The notes under the pieces are model-generated. The model saw only the letters and a list, made by a program, of their open reading frames with translations, searched no databases and had not been told where the DNA came from. Positions 34,192 to 44,905 of a stretch of DNA of 64,000 nucleotides are shown one piece after another. A program made the position numbers and the translations under genes. The DNA is from Forficula auricularia (taxonomy: Eukaryota > Arthropoda > Insecta > Dermaptera > Forficulidae). Within the stretch, counting starts at the first letter, position 1, and each line of letters opens with the position of its first letter. The stretch is from NCBI GenBank assembly GCA_024734495.1, contig JALMQS010000816.1, positions 7,943,481 to 8,007,480 on the forward strand, given 5' to 3'.

Positions 34192-35840
34192 ATATATAGT
34201 GTCACCAAATGATTTCGGTGGGGCCCCGGTCCTCATGGCCCACCGCGTACTTTCCTGAAAAGTAGAATCCCCCCAAAACATTTCTGTAAACAAAATACCA
34301 AGTCCGATTAATAAACCGTGTCAGAAAAATAGGTAGATCTAGTGTGGTGGCAAATTAGCCTTGACTATTTGGCTTTTGCTAACATGAACACTATGAGCAA
34401 TAGCTAGATGACAATTTGTCATATAGTTAAGCTTATGGACTTGTATAAAAGAAATAATTTACAACCATGTTAACGTTTCCATAGCGAAACTACATATATT
34501 TTCTAAATAAGTACTATAATTCCATTTACCTTAGATATTATTATTTAGAAGTGATTCATTTTTTATTTCACCACGGCGAATATCCTGAAATAATCTTCAG
34601 GTATGGGCGTAGTTAGGGAGGGGGGGGCAAGGAGAGCAGTGCCCCCCTTACAAAACTCATTGCCCCCTCCCTAGAAAAATTGAAACTCAATTATTAGGAG
34701 AAATTACTTATGTATCTCATTAAATTATTTCGTTACTTACTAGAGCAGTATATATCTAACTTTCCACCATTACTGCCAAACCCTTAGACGTACACCAAGG
34801 ACCTTAATTAAAGTACATTTAATTTCCAACAGGAAAGTTAATGTGATTGAAATGTCTCAAATTAATAGTTTACGAGTTATGGAAATGTAAATATGTTTCA
34901 ATTTAAAAATTCAAGAGCAATGTAAGTAATTCATAATTTTTCGATTCATAAAATTTCGAATTTGGTTGAGGACTATGATTTCAATCTAAAACCACTTTTT
35001 TTTGACAAATAATGTATAATTTTCTTAAAAAAATTATTTAATTCTGAGGACCCGGAGGTTTGCCAGGCCCAGTGCTCTTTCATACTATATATAAGAGGCT
35101 AGATTAATTTGTAACAACGCTGAGAGAATTCTGCCGACAGGGAGCGCTGATGCCGTCGGTATAATTGCGGTATATTTGCGGCAAATTTGAAATATAATTG
35201 TAATTGTAATTTGAAATGAGACTCCAATTGATTTTAAATTAAGAAACATTAAATATATTGATAATTATTCCTCCCCCCCCCCTCACCACTCAAAAATTAA
35301 ATATTCAATTCGCTTTTCTTTGCGCACAGAAAAATAAATTAATGACATCTTAGTTGATTTATATTTTTTATATAAATATTATTTGTTTATTTTTTAAAAA
35401 TTTGCCACTTTTTATAATTTTTTAAAAATCTAAATTTTGTTATTCTTATTTTTGGATTTTTACAAAATTGAACGACTTAAGACACGCATGCCCATATGAG
35501 TTTCTCATGGCAATACTGGATCAGCCTGTCATACAAACAACACCTGATCTCTTTTAAATATTTGGAGCCTTATATCGATTATCGAATCCCAAATTTAAAA
35601 AAAAATGATATAATATAATTCTCCTCCTCACACGATCCCACTTATTTAAATAAATCTATTTCCACACAAAAAATATCACGCTGTAGATTATAGAGAAAAA
35701 AAATACTTCCAGATTCATATCTGGAGCCTCATTTCTGTAGCTGTGTCAGGACGAAAATGAGGCGAAACTTTTAGGAGCTATGTATTTTCGGGAGTTTACA
35801 GATATACATTTGGAGTGTGGTGTTTTAAGAGGAATAAAAT
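34192..35840. other. Unassigned stretch with a small G/C-run hairpin
   Basis: A hairpin of GGGAGGGGGGGGCA and TGCCCCCTCCC lies at 34615-34672, next to GGGCGTAG, which resembles a hAT end fragment. A C-run occurs at 35272-35282. Nothing else recognisable. Confidence 0.3.
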
Positions 35841-35847
35841 TTTTGGA

Positions 35848-35925
35848 CCGAGACGCCGCCCGCCAGGGCTTTCAGCCCGGAGGGCCGAGCTTCGAGGGCG
35901 TGCCAAAGGCACGCACGAAAGCTCG
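35848..35925 (+). repeat. GC-rich hairpin module (family copy 2)
   Basis: Shares GAGACGCCGCCC, the GCCCGGAGGGC hairpin and the GCGTGCCAAAGGCACGC stem with 832-915. The preceding and following sequences differ, and the foldback element copy 2 follows within 100 bp. The 63-residue ORF across it is not a gene. Confidence 0.55.
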
Positions 35926-36024
35926 TTTTAATATAATCGTATTATTAATTATTTTAATTTATTTATTTTAATAATTTGATATATTACACTATCATAAATT
36001 TAAATATATTAAATTTTAATATGT

Positions 36025-37274
36025 TAAAAGATACTCCAATATTGTAGAATATTGTATTGAATGAACTTGATGAATCTATAAGAAATAATGTGTCTCTGAT
36101 CGAGACACTTCCTCTCGATATAACAGACCAAAGTAAATATAAATGAGACAAAAGTCGATCTTAATTTATCAATTTCATCTATCTGCTGGTTCATAGTACC
36201 TTTTTAATATGATAAAATGGCATTTTGATTAAGAATTTTGTATTTTAAAAGAAATTGTATGAAATGATTCAATTTCTTGCCCCGGGAGCGAATCAACTTT
36301 TCTCATTACACATTTATTTAAATCTATTGAAATTTCATATCTAAGTGTTATTTTAATTTATCTTTTATATGAAATAATTATTATTAGGAAATTTGCATTT
36401 TAAATAGTAGTTTATTTGAAGTTAAATTTGAAAAAACTCTAATAACTCGGTTGAAATAATTTTGAAAAATATGAAATTAATTAAATATTATAAAACAATT
36501 AATTATTAATAATTTAATTTAATTTTGAACGAAATCGATTCAGTACTTTTTGAGAAAATCGTCACAAACCATCTAAACCTTCACAAAACAACGTTGTTTT
36601 GAAAGCACGAGATGGCTTTGAAAAAAATTTAAAAAGTCATATGAAACCAAAAATTGACTTGTGACATGGAAGTGAATTTAAAAATGTTTCTAAAACTGCC
36701 TTTCATAGACTGTTTTCGGAGTTTTTGACAATTTTCTCAAAAAATACTGAATCAATTTCGTTCAAAATTAAATTTAATTATTAATAATTAATTGTTTTAT
36801 AATATTTAATTAATTTCATATTTTTAAAAATTATTTCAACGGAGTTATTAGCGATTTTTCAAATTGGACTTCAAATAAACTACCATTTAAAATGCTAATT
36901 TCCTAATAATAATTATTTCACATAAAAGATAAATTAAAATAACACACAGAAATGAAATTTCAATAGATTTGAATAAATATGTAATGAGAAAAAAATAAAA
37001 CCTTTGTCCATTTCTAGTTGATTCGCTCCCGGTACGAAGAAATTGAATCTGTTCACAAAATTTCTTTTAAACTACAAAATTTTTAATCAAAATCCTATTT
37101 TCTTATATTAAAAATGTACTATGAACCTCCAGATAAATGAAATCGATAAAATAAGATCGATTTTTTTCAGATTTATAATTATTTTGTTCTGTTATTTCGA
37201 TAGGAAGTGTCTCGATCAGAGACACATTATTTCTTATTGATTCATTCACTCTACAATATTGGAGTATCTTTTCA
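36025..37274. mobile_element. 1.25-kb foldback element, copy 2
   Basis: The arms are close inverted copies from AAAGATACTCCAATATTG to its complement, including GTGTCTCTGATCGAGACAC on the left and its counterpart on the right. The centre matches the centre of 12505-13776 (GACTTGTGACATGGAAGT). Similarity between the copies extends about 100 bp beyond the left arm and 200 bp beyond the right arm (to about 37490), so the full family unit is longer than the palindrome. Confidence 0.78.
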
Positions 37275-38108
37275 CTCGTAAACTATTAATTTTAGGCATT
37301 TCATTCATATTAACTTTGTTGTTGGAAATTAGATCATATTTAATAAAGTTCATTATATATATTTCTGTACCTAAAGGGTTAGGCAGCAATGGTAAAATTT
37401 ATGTGGAATGTTAGATAAATACAACTCTAGCGTCCTAGATATTGTTACATATAAAAAAACTCTTTTGAAGAAACGTTTTGATAATTCAATTTTCTAAGAA
37501 AGTTTATTGTTTGTAATTAGCTCCGATCAATATTTAAGTACTAGTAGGATTTTATTTTCAATGTTTAAGAATTTTATTTGTAAAAAGTAAGTAAATATTA
37601 ATTTTTATAAGTAAAAGCGATAAAAACTCATTAGCCCCTTTCCACCTAGAAACCCAATTATTACGCAGCATCACTTACGTATTATTATTATCTTTAATAA
37701 AATTAATTATTTTGTTACTTTCAAAATTTTCCCAATTCTACTAAAAAGTTAGTTGATCTCTAATCGGATTAGCGAAATTGAAACTTTGTGGTGGCAAATC
37801 AGCACTCAAATATCTATTTGTTAAGTAATAAAATGTTCTGTAACAAAAAGGTACCAACGGTTCTCTTTTCCTTCTACACAAAACAAAAAAACATTTGATG
37901 AGTTTTTTAAATTTAAATAAATATAATTAAAGAATTATAAGTTAGCTATTTGTTCTTTAATTAGGTCAGAAATTCGGAGAGATTTCATGTATTAAAAATC
38001 TAATTTTTTATAAAAAAATGCTGTAGCCAGTGGGGGGGGGTTATTTCAGATGAATCAGCTTTCTCTCTCTCTCTCTCTTACTCCAAAACACCTAACATTC
38101 TGCTATTT

Positions 38109-38317
38109 GTTGAAGGAGACAATAAAAGAGTGTATCTTCTGCTGGAATTATAAATTTTATTTATTTATAACGAGACTATAGTTTCGAGGGCTTTGCCCTC
38201 TTCATCACTCTATTACAATTGATTCACATGAATTAATTTATAAATTCTACACACTCTTTTATTGTCTCCTTCAATATATAAAAATTCTGCTACCCTCGTC
38301 AAAAAACTTTCAATTTA
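38109..38317. mobile_element. Hammerhead palindrome with GTAGCAG-type tail
   Basis: Inverted arms TTGAAGGAGACAATAAAAGAG and its complement enclose a minus-strand ribozyme motif. The right tail contains CTGCTACCCTCGTC, the complement of the tail that opens the 22269 insertion. The flanks ATTCTGCTATTT (38097-38108) and ATTCTGCATTTT (38318-38329) suggest a target duplication with one change. Confidence 0.72.
38174..38208 (-). ncRNA. Hammerhead motif with C3 lost
   Basis: Minus strand: GTGATGA in place of CTGATGA, stem II GAGGGC/GCCCTC with loop AAA, GAAAC, loop TATA, GTC. Only the first core base is altered. It is close kin to the intact pair at 22414-22577. Confidence 0.68.
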
Positions 38318-38518
38318 ATTCTGCATTTTATAAATATTTTTTTTAATCTTAATTTTTTCAAAATTTTGGTAGGGGGTTTGAATGCCTCCCCCAGTAATAT
38401 CTAATATGACAAAATAATAATATTTCTATTGATCGTGATATTATTACCTATCCTAATTACATGCTCTCAGCATTCTGTTTAAAATAAATTGACACGTTCC
38501 GATTTGGCCATCCACTTG

Positions 38519-39347
38519 ACTTTGCCATACAACCTGGCCCCTCACTTACATTAAATATTTAATAAAATTATTTATAATCATGTAGGGGGGGTTAGTTTTT
38601 CCACTTCTGTGGGCCCACTGATTTTCAGACTTCTGGAGGATCATTTATTATGTATACACAATTTGGTTGAGTTTGATATAAGATATTTTCATTTTTTGAC
38701 TCTACACCCCCCCCCCTCGCCCCATTTTGGTTGAGTTTGGTATATAGGTCTATATTTTCATTTTTTGCCCCCCCCCCCCCCTTTCCTCATTTTGGGCGGT
38801 TAGTTTTTTTTCATTTTTAGACTTTTGTGGGCCCACGGATTACGTATACAAAATATGGTTGAGTTTGGTACAGGGGCCTAGATTTTGATTTTTTCACACT
38901 CCCCCTCCACCCTCCCTTAATTTTGGGTCGATATGCACCAAAGTCTAATCAGCTCTTAATCTCAATTCACCAAAACTACACGTGAAATTTGTTTTTGATA
39001 CTCACATTAGTTTTCGAGATAGCTCGTCCACATAAATTTGGTAACACATAGACTAACTAACATAATAACAGACGTTTTGACAAAACAATTAATATCTCGA
39101 AAAATATAATTTTTTCGATATTTACTCATTAGGGCTATTTTGTAGATCAAAACGCCATGGTTTCGCCAATTTTTTTAATCCAAATAGTTTTAGCCGTTTT
39201 TGAGATATTTCGAAAAAAAGAAGCGAAAAAAATACTTTTACTTTACCAGGTTATGGTCAAGTATTGTAATCGTGAAACAACTACCTTGGATATAAGATAG
39301 AGGCCAGGCGTATGATAAAGTCATGTCATACCCTGTATGGTAAAGTA
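38519..39347 (+). mobile_element. TIR family A, copy D
   Basis: Starts ACTTTGCCATACAACCTGG and ends CCCTGTATGGTAAAGT. Contains C-runs, the 115-bp-type units, CAAAGTCTAATCAGCTC and AATTTGGTAACACATAG. It lacks the insert of copies A and C. An extra partial end-like sequence (GTATGATAAAGTCATG) lies just inside the right end. Confidence 0.72.
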
Positions 39348-39579
39348 AAAAATTAATAGTTCGTAGGTACAAAACTATAAATACCTATAAAATTTTAATT
39401 AGCGAATAGCTTGTACTTTCGTCCTGATTCTAGTGGCTTTGAATTAAACATGCCAGAAAGTATTATAATATTTATTTATTTATTTTTTTTTGCTTACCTA
39501 TACATTTTAGTTGTCCGATATACAAAAGTATAAATTCCGATTAATCTAAATTTTCCTTTCTAATGTTTCTAGAGCCGCT

Positions 39580-40370
39580 TCTTTCTGAGGACCGCGCCTT
39601 GGGCGACTGCCCAGTTCGCTTAATGATAGCATCGTCCCTTAGGAGGCACATTAGACTATGAACCCTCATTTGAAGACACAACCGGATGATACCAAGAATA
39701 AATTAAAACTGGAATTTTTTCCAATTATCGCCGTTTCGACTACGACCCTGTTGATTGAAAGAGGTGGGAGGGTTTGTTATCTGTCCCGAGGTTGTTTTCA
39801 TGCTATCAGCGTCGGAGGAGTCTTCGGACCAGGCCTAGGGTCTTCCTTGGGCGCCAACGGCATTCCTCTGCGTGGCTCTGTCTCCTTGGCCATGCAGACT
39901 GATCACGCAATCGGCCAACACGCACACTTACATCGGCCACATGTCATAAATATGAGGAGGGCCGCGTCGGAATATTAACGCCGAAACACACCCACGCACG
40001 AGCCATAAACATGGCTATATTGTGGCATTAAAAACCGCCTGGGCTTACATACTAATTTAAAAGAATTTTTTTTCTAATTTATTACCTCGAAACAAGTTTC
40101 GATGCTTTGAAAAATAGATCATCCATATTCTGCTAGTTTGATATCCTCATTTTTTTCTTCCTAGATATTTTGTCCGCATATTAGAGAAAAGGGATCGACG
40201 CGATTTGTCTTTGGCATAAGACAGTGGCTAGCTATGATGTAATTAGGCCCCGTTTATAACGGCCATTTATTTAACGTTTTGTTGCCGTCCAGGTCGAGGT
40301 CAAAGACGCGGTGTTCCTTGTAGCTGCCGACATCCACATCCTGGACCACTTGGCGCAACCTGCTTTATTT
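39580..40370. other. GC-richer non-repeated island, candidate regulatory DNA
   Basis: Two GC-richer blocks (39580-40050 and 40180-40370) without repeats. The 106-residue ORF at 39658-39978 has no recognised domain and Gly-rich composition. The word GAGCCATAAACAT at 40000-40012 recurs at 53651-53663 in another island. ATAAA-type words are bound by posterior homeodomain proteins in insects, but this is only suggestive. Confidence 0.3.
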
Positions 40371-40624
40371 TCAAAACTGTCTTTTTCTCAAGAAATATGA
40401 AAGTCTGAAAAAATTATCACATCTTTTTGCATATTCAGCATATTTCATAAAAATATTAAACTCGGAGAATTAACTTTAAAATAGAGATTAAATTGCATTT
40501 TGTTTATTTAAATGAAATGAAATAAATACTTTGGAGGTTTTTCAGATTTTTGAGAAAATTATGTAATTCGAAATAACCATTAGTATCATTTAATTTTGAA
40601 AATTTGTATTCATTTCAAATATTA

Positions 40625-40700
40625 GCATGTATAGATTGGGTCCAGGGTGCTTCGTCCCGTGGTCAGTAAAAGGCCGGCCGAAGGCGGGCGTCGCAGCTAT
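40625..40700 (+). repeat. GC-rich module ending GAAGGCGGGCGTCGC
   Basis: GAAGGCGGGCGTCGC is shared with 61576-61590, preceded in both by a short hairpin-prone GC stretch and followed by A+T-rich sequence. Probably the 3' end of a dispersed element whose 5' part is not recognisable here. Confidence 0.5.
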
Positions 40701-40812
40701 TTAAGAATAAAATAATTAAAATGAGAAATAAACATTCTCTCTGCTCTTGGCAAAATAAAATCTTCTCAGTTAAAAATTAAAATATTCTTGTATAATTACA
40801 TATTATTGCAAC

Positions 40813-41468
40813 CAGAGCCGTCCCGTGCCGGGGGTGCAAGGGGTGCATGGCACCCGGGCGGCATTCTACATAGAGCGGCAAAAAATAAAAAAGTTTTTTT
40901 TTTGGCTTTTCGGCCTTTCAAGCCATAAGCCAATTTACGATACTAGTTATTTTTTATTAAAATTTGTCTCTAAGGCAGGGGATCAGCCACCAGCCGAACG
41001 CCTCGACCCGGACTCGAACCCGGGTCCACTTGGTTGAGCAGGTGTAGATGCTAACTACTAGACCAGACCCGACCCCCCCCCACCCCCAAAAAAGGTTATT
41101 TATAAACATATCCACAAAGATTCCCATTAAATAGTGCTGATAATAATAACAGATTAATATTAAAATTATGTATATAGGCAAGGTACTTCTTTTTTGTTAT
41201 AACTAAGGATTATATGAAAGTACTATCTTTTTTATGTTTGTTTCAAATACATTTTTTTATTATACAAAGTATTAAAGTTTATAAAAAGTTACCTTTATCA
41301 TTTTTATTTTGATGTTTTATTTCTTAAACAGATTAACAGTTATCAAATAATTAAAATCAGAATTTTAAATCAACGCACTTATTATTATTATTCCTGGAAT
41401 ATAACATTGATGTTCTGATGAGGAAGGGCGGCAAATTATATCTTGCACATACACTTGAGACGGCCCTG
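40813..41468. mobile_element. hAT-like non-autonomous element with perfect 8-bp duplication
   Basis: The ends CAGAGCCGTC and GACGGCCCTG are inverted repeats. ATTGCAAC flanks both sides exactly (40805-40812 and 41469-41476), the 8-bp duplication of hAT transposition. The body contains a tRNA-derived SINE in the minus orientation. No transposase. Confidence 0.85.
40894..41080 (-). mobile_element. tRNA-Ser-like SINE, copy 1 (nested in hAT element)
   Basis: On the minus strand a tRNA-like head carries an A-box-like TGGTCTAGTAGTTAGC and the B box GGTTCGAGTCC. The body continues through GGCTTATGGCTTGAAAGG to an A-tail (T-run at 40894-40903). AAAAAAG on both sides may be the target duplication. Copy 2 lies 430 bp away in the opposite orientation. 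Confidence 0.75.
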
Positions 41469-41514
41469 ATTGCAACCCTATAGTTTTTAAAAATACGTTT
41501 TAAATAAAATAGAT

Positions 41515-41692
41515 GGGGTTCAGGTTAGACTTGCGGTTAGCGTACAAGACTGCTAATCAAGTGGACCCGGGTTCGAATCCGACTCGAGGCAACCGGCTAA
41601 AAAACTGATCCTTACATAGAAGTCATAATTAATTAATAGTATCGTTAATTGTCTAATGTCTAGAAGGGCCAAAAAGCCCCCAAAAAAGAAAA
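41515..41692 (+). mobile_element. tRNA-Ser-like SINE, copy 2
   Basis: The head has AGGTTAGACTTGCGGTTAGC (A box region), GACTGCTAATC as in the anticodon arm of tRNA-Ser(GCT), and the B box GGTTCGAATCC. The body ends with AGAAGGGCCAAAAAGCCCC and an A-rich tail. AAAATAGAT flanks it (41506-41514 and 41693-41701). A pol III transcript moved by a LINE enzyme is expected. It is not a tRNA gene because the acceptor and variable arms do not form. Confidence 0.8.
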
Positions 41693-41894
41693 AAAATAGA
41701 TCTGTAACTGTGCTGGAACACCTATAAAGTGAAATTAGATCCTGGAACCAATTCAAAAACTACCTATCAGACTAATAGGCGATTTGACCCTTACTATTTC
41801 AAGAGCTGGTCCAGTGAACAAGCGTTTCTGCACTTGCTCATCTATTTTATAATATCTAGCTAGATATGTGCTCCGATAAATTAGAATCAATAAT

Positions 41895-41925
41895 AAAAAA
41901 AAGTTCAATTTGTCGAGGGTAGCAG
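41895..41925 (+). repeat. Solo hammerhead-element tail
   Basis: AGTTCAATTTGTCGAGGGTAG followed by CAGAATT matches the tails at 22275-22300, 38285-38315 (inverted) and 56450-56482 (inverted), here without a palindrome or ribozyme. Confidence 0.5.
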
Positions 41926-43059
41926 AATTAAGTACCTATCTATCGGTCTGAATAAATTTCGGTACCTATGATAAGTCCACACTTTAAGTTCATAGAAATA
42001 TCGTCCTAGCACCGAAATGCTTGTATTTTCAATAAGAAAAATTGTTTGGATATATCGTTGTTTAGTAAACTTCTGGATGAAAGTATACAAATCAATAAAA
42101 ATCGAATTATTACTAAAGGAGTGCTTGCACAATCGTAGCTAATATGATAAAATTTGGAAACAAATTTTTATTAAAAGTCTAACATTTGTCTCAAATTTCA
42201 GCTTTCTTGCTCCAACCAGCTCAACAAAAATTTCAAAATCATGAAAAATTGTGGAAATCTTTAATAAGATTTCACTTTATTCATATATACAATTAATTAC
42301 TTGAAAAATAAGTGAAGGATGAATGGCGGGCTAAGAATGGATCTTGAAAGCATCATATTTCCGTTACCTTTGATAGGATGGTTGACCTTTTGAAACAACA
42401 ACCTCACTCGGATTTTTGTTAACTTACAAAGCAACATAATATTTTGAGACCCCAATCATTCCATTCTCTGTTTATTATTGTTATTTCACTCTTAAATAAA
42501 AACTCATATTAGGAAATTTAAGATAAAGTGAATTCGTGACAAACTGTAATGTCCAACAGTTTTCACTTGTCTTTCTTTTTAATTATAATAGGAAAGCATT
42601 TTCTAGCTTATTGATTTAAATTTTGGTAATTTGGAAATTTTATGCTAGCAAACAATTAGAGTAAACAGGTGGAAATTAGGCACTTAAATATAATCATTTT
42701 GACATCAGAACACCGAACTTTATACGACCTTCTGTTCTCGATTTATCGTGGGTGTTGGGACAGACATATAAGAAAATCATGAATGAAAATAGTTTTACTC
42801 CACTTTCCAGATATTTCTCAACACAAATAAGCAGAACAAATTGAAAGTTTTCGAGTGAATTAAATACCTCCGTCGCCCAGCAGCAAGTATAATATGCTAG
42901 GACTTTAGTATTTAAGAACTTCGTTTTTAAAAGAAAACATGAAATGTTATTTAGTTAATAATAAAAAGAAAATGTTACTTTTAAAATTAACTAATTCAAG
43001 ATTGTCGAATAAAATTCTGATTATGCAGCATTATTAATTATTATATTCAATGGTAACGA

Positions 43060-43290
43060 AGGTAATAAGAAAATTTAGACGAATGTGTGACATGACTATA
43101 TGGTAGGTAAACTATTGATACATGTTTGTTTTTGAATTCTGAATGTACTTTTGTAAATTAATATCAAGAATGTTCTTATAATTGTAGAAGACCTGAAGAA
43201 GTCGGCAAAGTCGACAAAACGTTAGTGGATAAATAAAGAAAGTCACACATAAAAACTTGTCCTTATTTTCCCAATATAAACTTTCAAATT
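43060..43290 (+). mobile_element. Hammerhead element, copy related to 4164-4330
   Basis: Shares AAGAAAATTTAGA..ATGTGTG upstream and AGTCACACATAAAAACTTG downstream with the copy at 4.2 kb. About 85 bp (43106-43188) is extra relative to that copy. Confidence 0.66.
43193..43227 (+). ncRNA. Hammerhead motif, two core changes
   Basis: CTGAAGA, stem II GTCG/CGAC, then AAAAC in place of GAAAC, loop GTTA and GTG in place of GUH. Its sister at 4225-4259 has GAAAC but GCT. The two have decayed at different positions. Confidence 0.6.
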
Positions 43291-43485
43291 ATAGCATTAT
43301 TAATAATAAATTATTGATAATAGGTATATAGGTGTTTTGAGTTTTTATTTAACGCTACTGCAAGTTTCGACCTTCTAGTTAATTCGACCCCTATTTTGTT
43401 TTATGAAAATCATATTGTTTGAAACTCCAGGGTAACTTTCAACCCAGAGTTGAGTAAGCCGCGGATTTTTTTATGAAATTTTTAT

Positions 43486-44115
43486 GAAATTGTCCCTAGA
43501 GGCCTAATTACCACCTTGTATACCTATATATTATTCACAAAAAATCAAAACTACTTATATATTGTTAAAAATAAGTTAAAATATTCTAAACAGCCTTTAA
43601 GAGGCCTAATTATCACCCTATATATAATTATTCATGAAAAACCAAAAATACTTATATATTGTTAAAAATAAGTTAAAATATTATAACAGCCTTTAAGAGA
43701 CCTAATTACCACTCTGTATATATATATTATTCACGAAAAACCAAAAATACTTATATATTTTTAAAAATAAGTTAAAATATTCTAAACAGCCTTTAAGAGA
43801 CCTAATTACCACCCTGTATATATATATTATTCACGAAAAACCAAAAATACTTATATATTTTTTAAAATAAGTTAAAATATTCTAAACACCCTTTAAGAGA
43901 CCTAATTACCACCCTGTATATATATTATTCTCGAAAAACCAAAAATACTTATATATTTTTTAAAATAAGTCAAAATATTCTAAACAGCCTTTAAGAGACC
44001 TAATTACCACCCTGTATATATATTATACACGAAAAACCAAAAAAACTTATATATTTTTAAAAATAAGTTAAAATATTCTAAACAGCCTTTAAGCGACCTA
44101 ATTACTACCCTGTAT
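43486..44115 (+). repeat. Minisatellite, about 99-bp unit, 6-7 copies
   Basis: The words TTTAAGAGACCTAATTACCA, CCCTGTATATA, CACGAAAAACC and AAATAAGTTAAAATATTC recur in order. Unit starts lie near 43500, 43590, 43690, 43790, 43890, 43988 and 44087. The last unit degenerates into sequence with CACCCTGTA words up to 44230. Confidence 0.85.
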
Positions 44116-44664
44116 ATGTGTATTAATATATGTTATATTAATCATAAAAAAATATATATATAATTTTCTCGAAAATTAGTTAAAAAATTTTACCCACCCT
44201 ATAAGACACTTTTTAGACACCCTGTAGTGTTATCTGGATAATTAGGGATGATCTGAAACTTGCCTTACCATCCCCTGATTTCTATTTTTCTTTTATTTAT
44301 TAAATTTCTTTGCAAAAATCAAATATTGGAATTATCATTTTCCCGAATTTGATAAAGTCAAAAAAGTCGACCAGTTTATCAAAATATATTTCAGTATAAA
44401 ACGAGCCTTCCTCGTGGCAAATTGGATTCTTTCTTGTGCATTATAGAATAATATTCGATGTTTTCTACTACATCTAGCCTGAAATAGAGTAAGTAAATTC
44501 TTCTAGCCTTCTATTAAGAATTGTTGAATCTATGTTTAGTCATAATATTCTAATTACTTTACAAATTAACTAAAAAATTAACTGAAAGAGTTAAAATATC
44601 TTAAAAACTCGGTACACTTTTCGGTTAGTGCTCTGTTATTAATGAATTAAAATATAATAAACTA

Positions 44665-44905
44665 TTAGAGGAGGAGAGAGGAGGGAGACAAGATCCAATC
44701 GATTTGATTGGGGAATAATGGAATTAAAAATAATTATCGGAAAAGAGGTTTTTATCTAATTAGATTTTTCCTCTTATTAAAAACAAGGACTAAAGATAAA
44801 TAAGGACACTCGATGGTGGAGAAGTTATCTCCGAAATCGAAGCAAAATACAATGTATACATTATTCATGTAAAATAATTGGTTTAATAAAATTTATAAAA
44901 AAAAA
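44665..44905 (+). repeat. SINE-like repeat, copy 3
   Basis: Matches the units at 6530 and 6790, including the start (GAGGGAGACAAGA), CCAATCGATTTGATTGGGG and the tail GGTTTAATAAAATTTATAA with A-runs. Confidence 0.62.

Noticed and set aside
39658..39978. 106-residue ORF as a host gene
   Set aside because: No known domain, no splice or promoter context, and Gly-rich composition that follows the GC content of the island.
40985..41070. tRNA gene on the minus strand
   Set aside because: A and B boxes are present but acceptor and anticodon arms do not pair; the sequence continues into a SINE body with an A-tail.
43486..44115. CRISPR-like array
   Set aside because: The 99-bp units are contiguous similar repeats without unique spacers, in a eukaryotic context.
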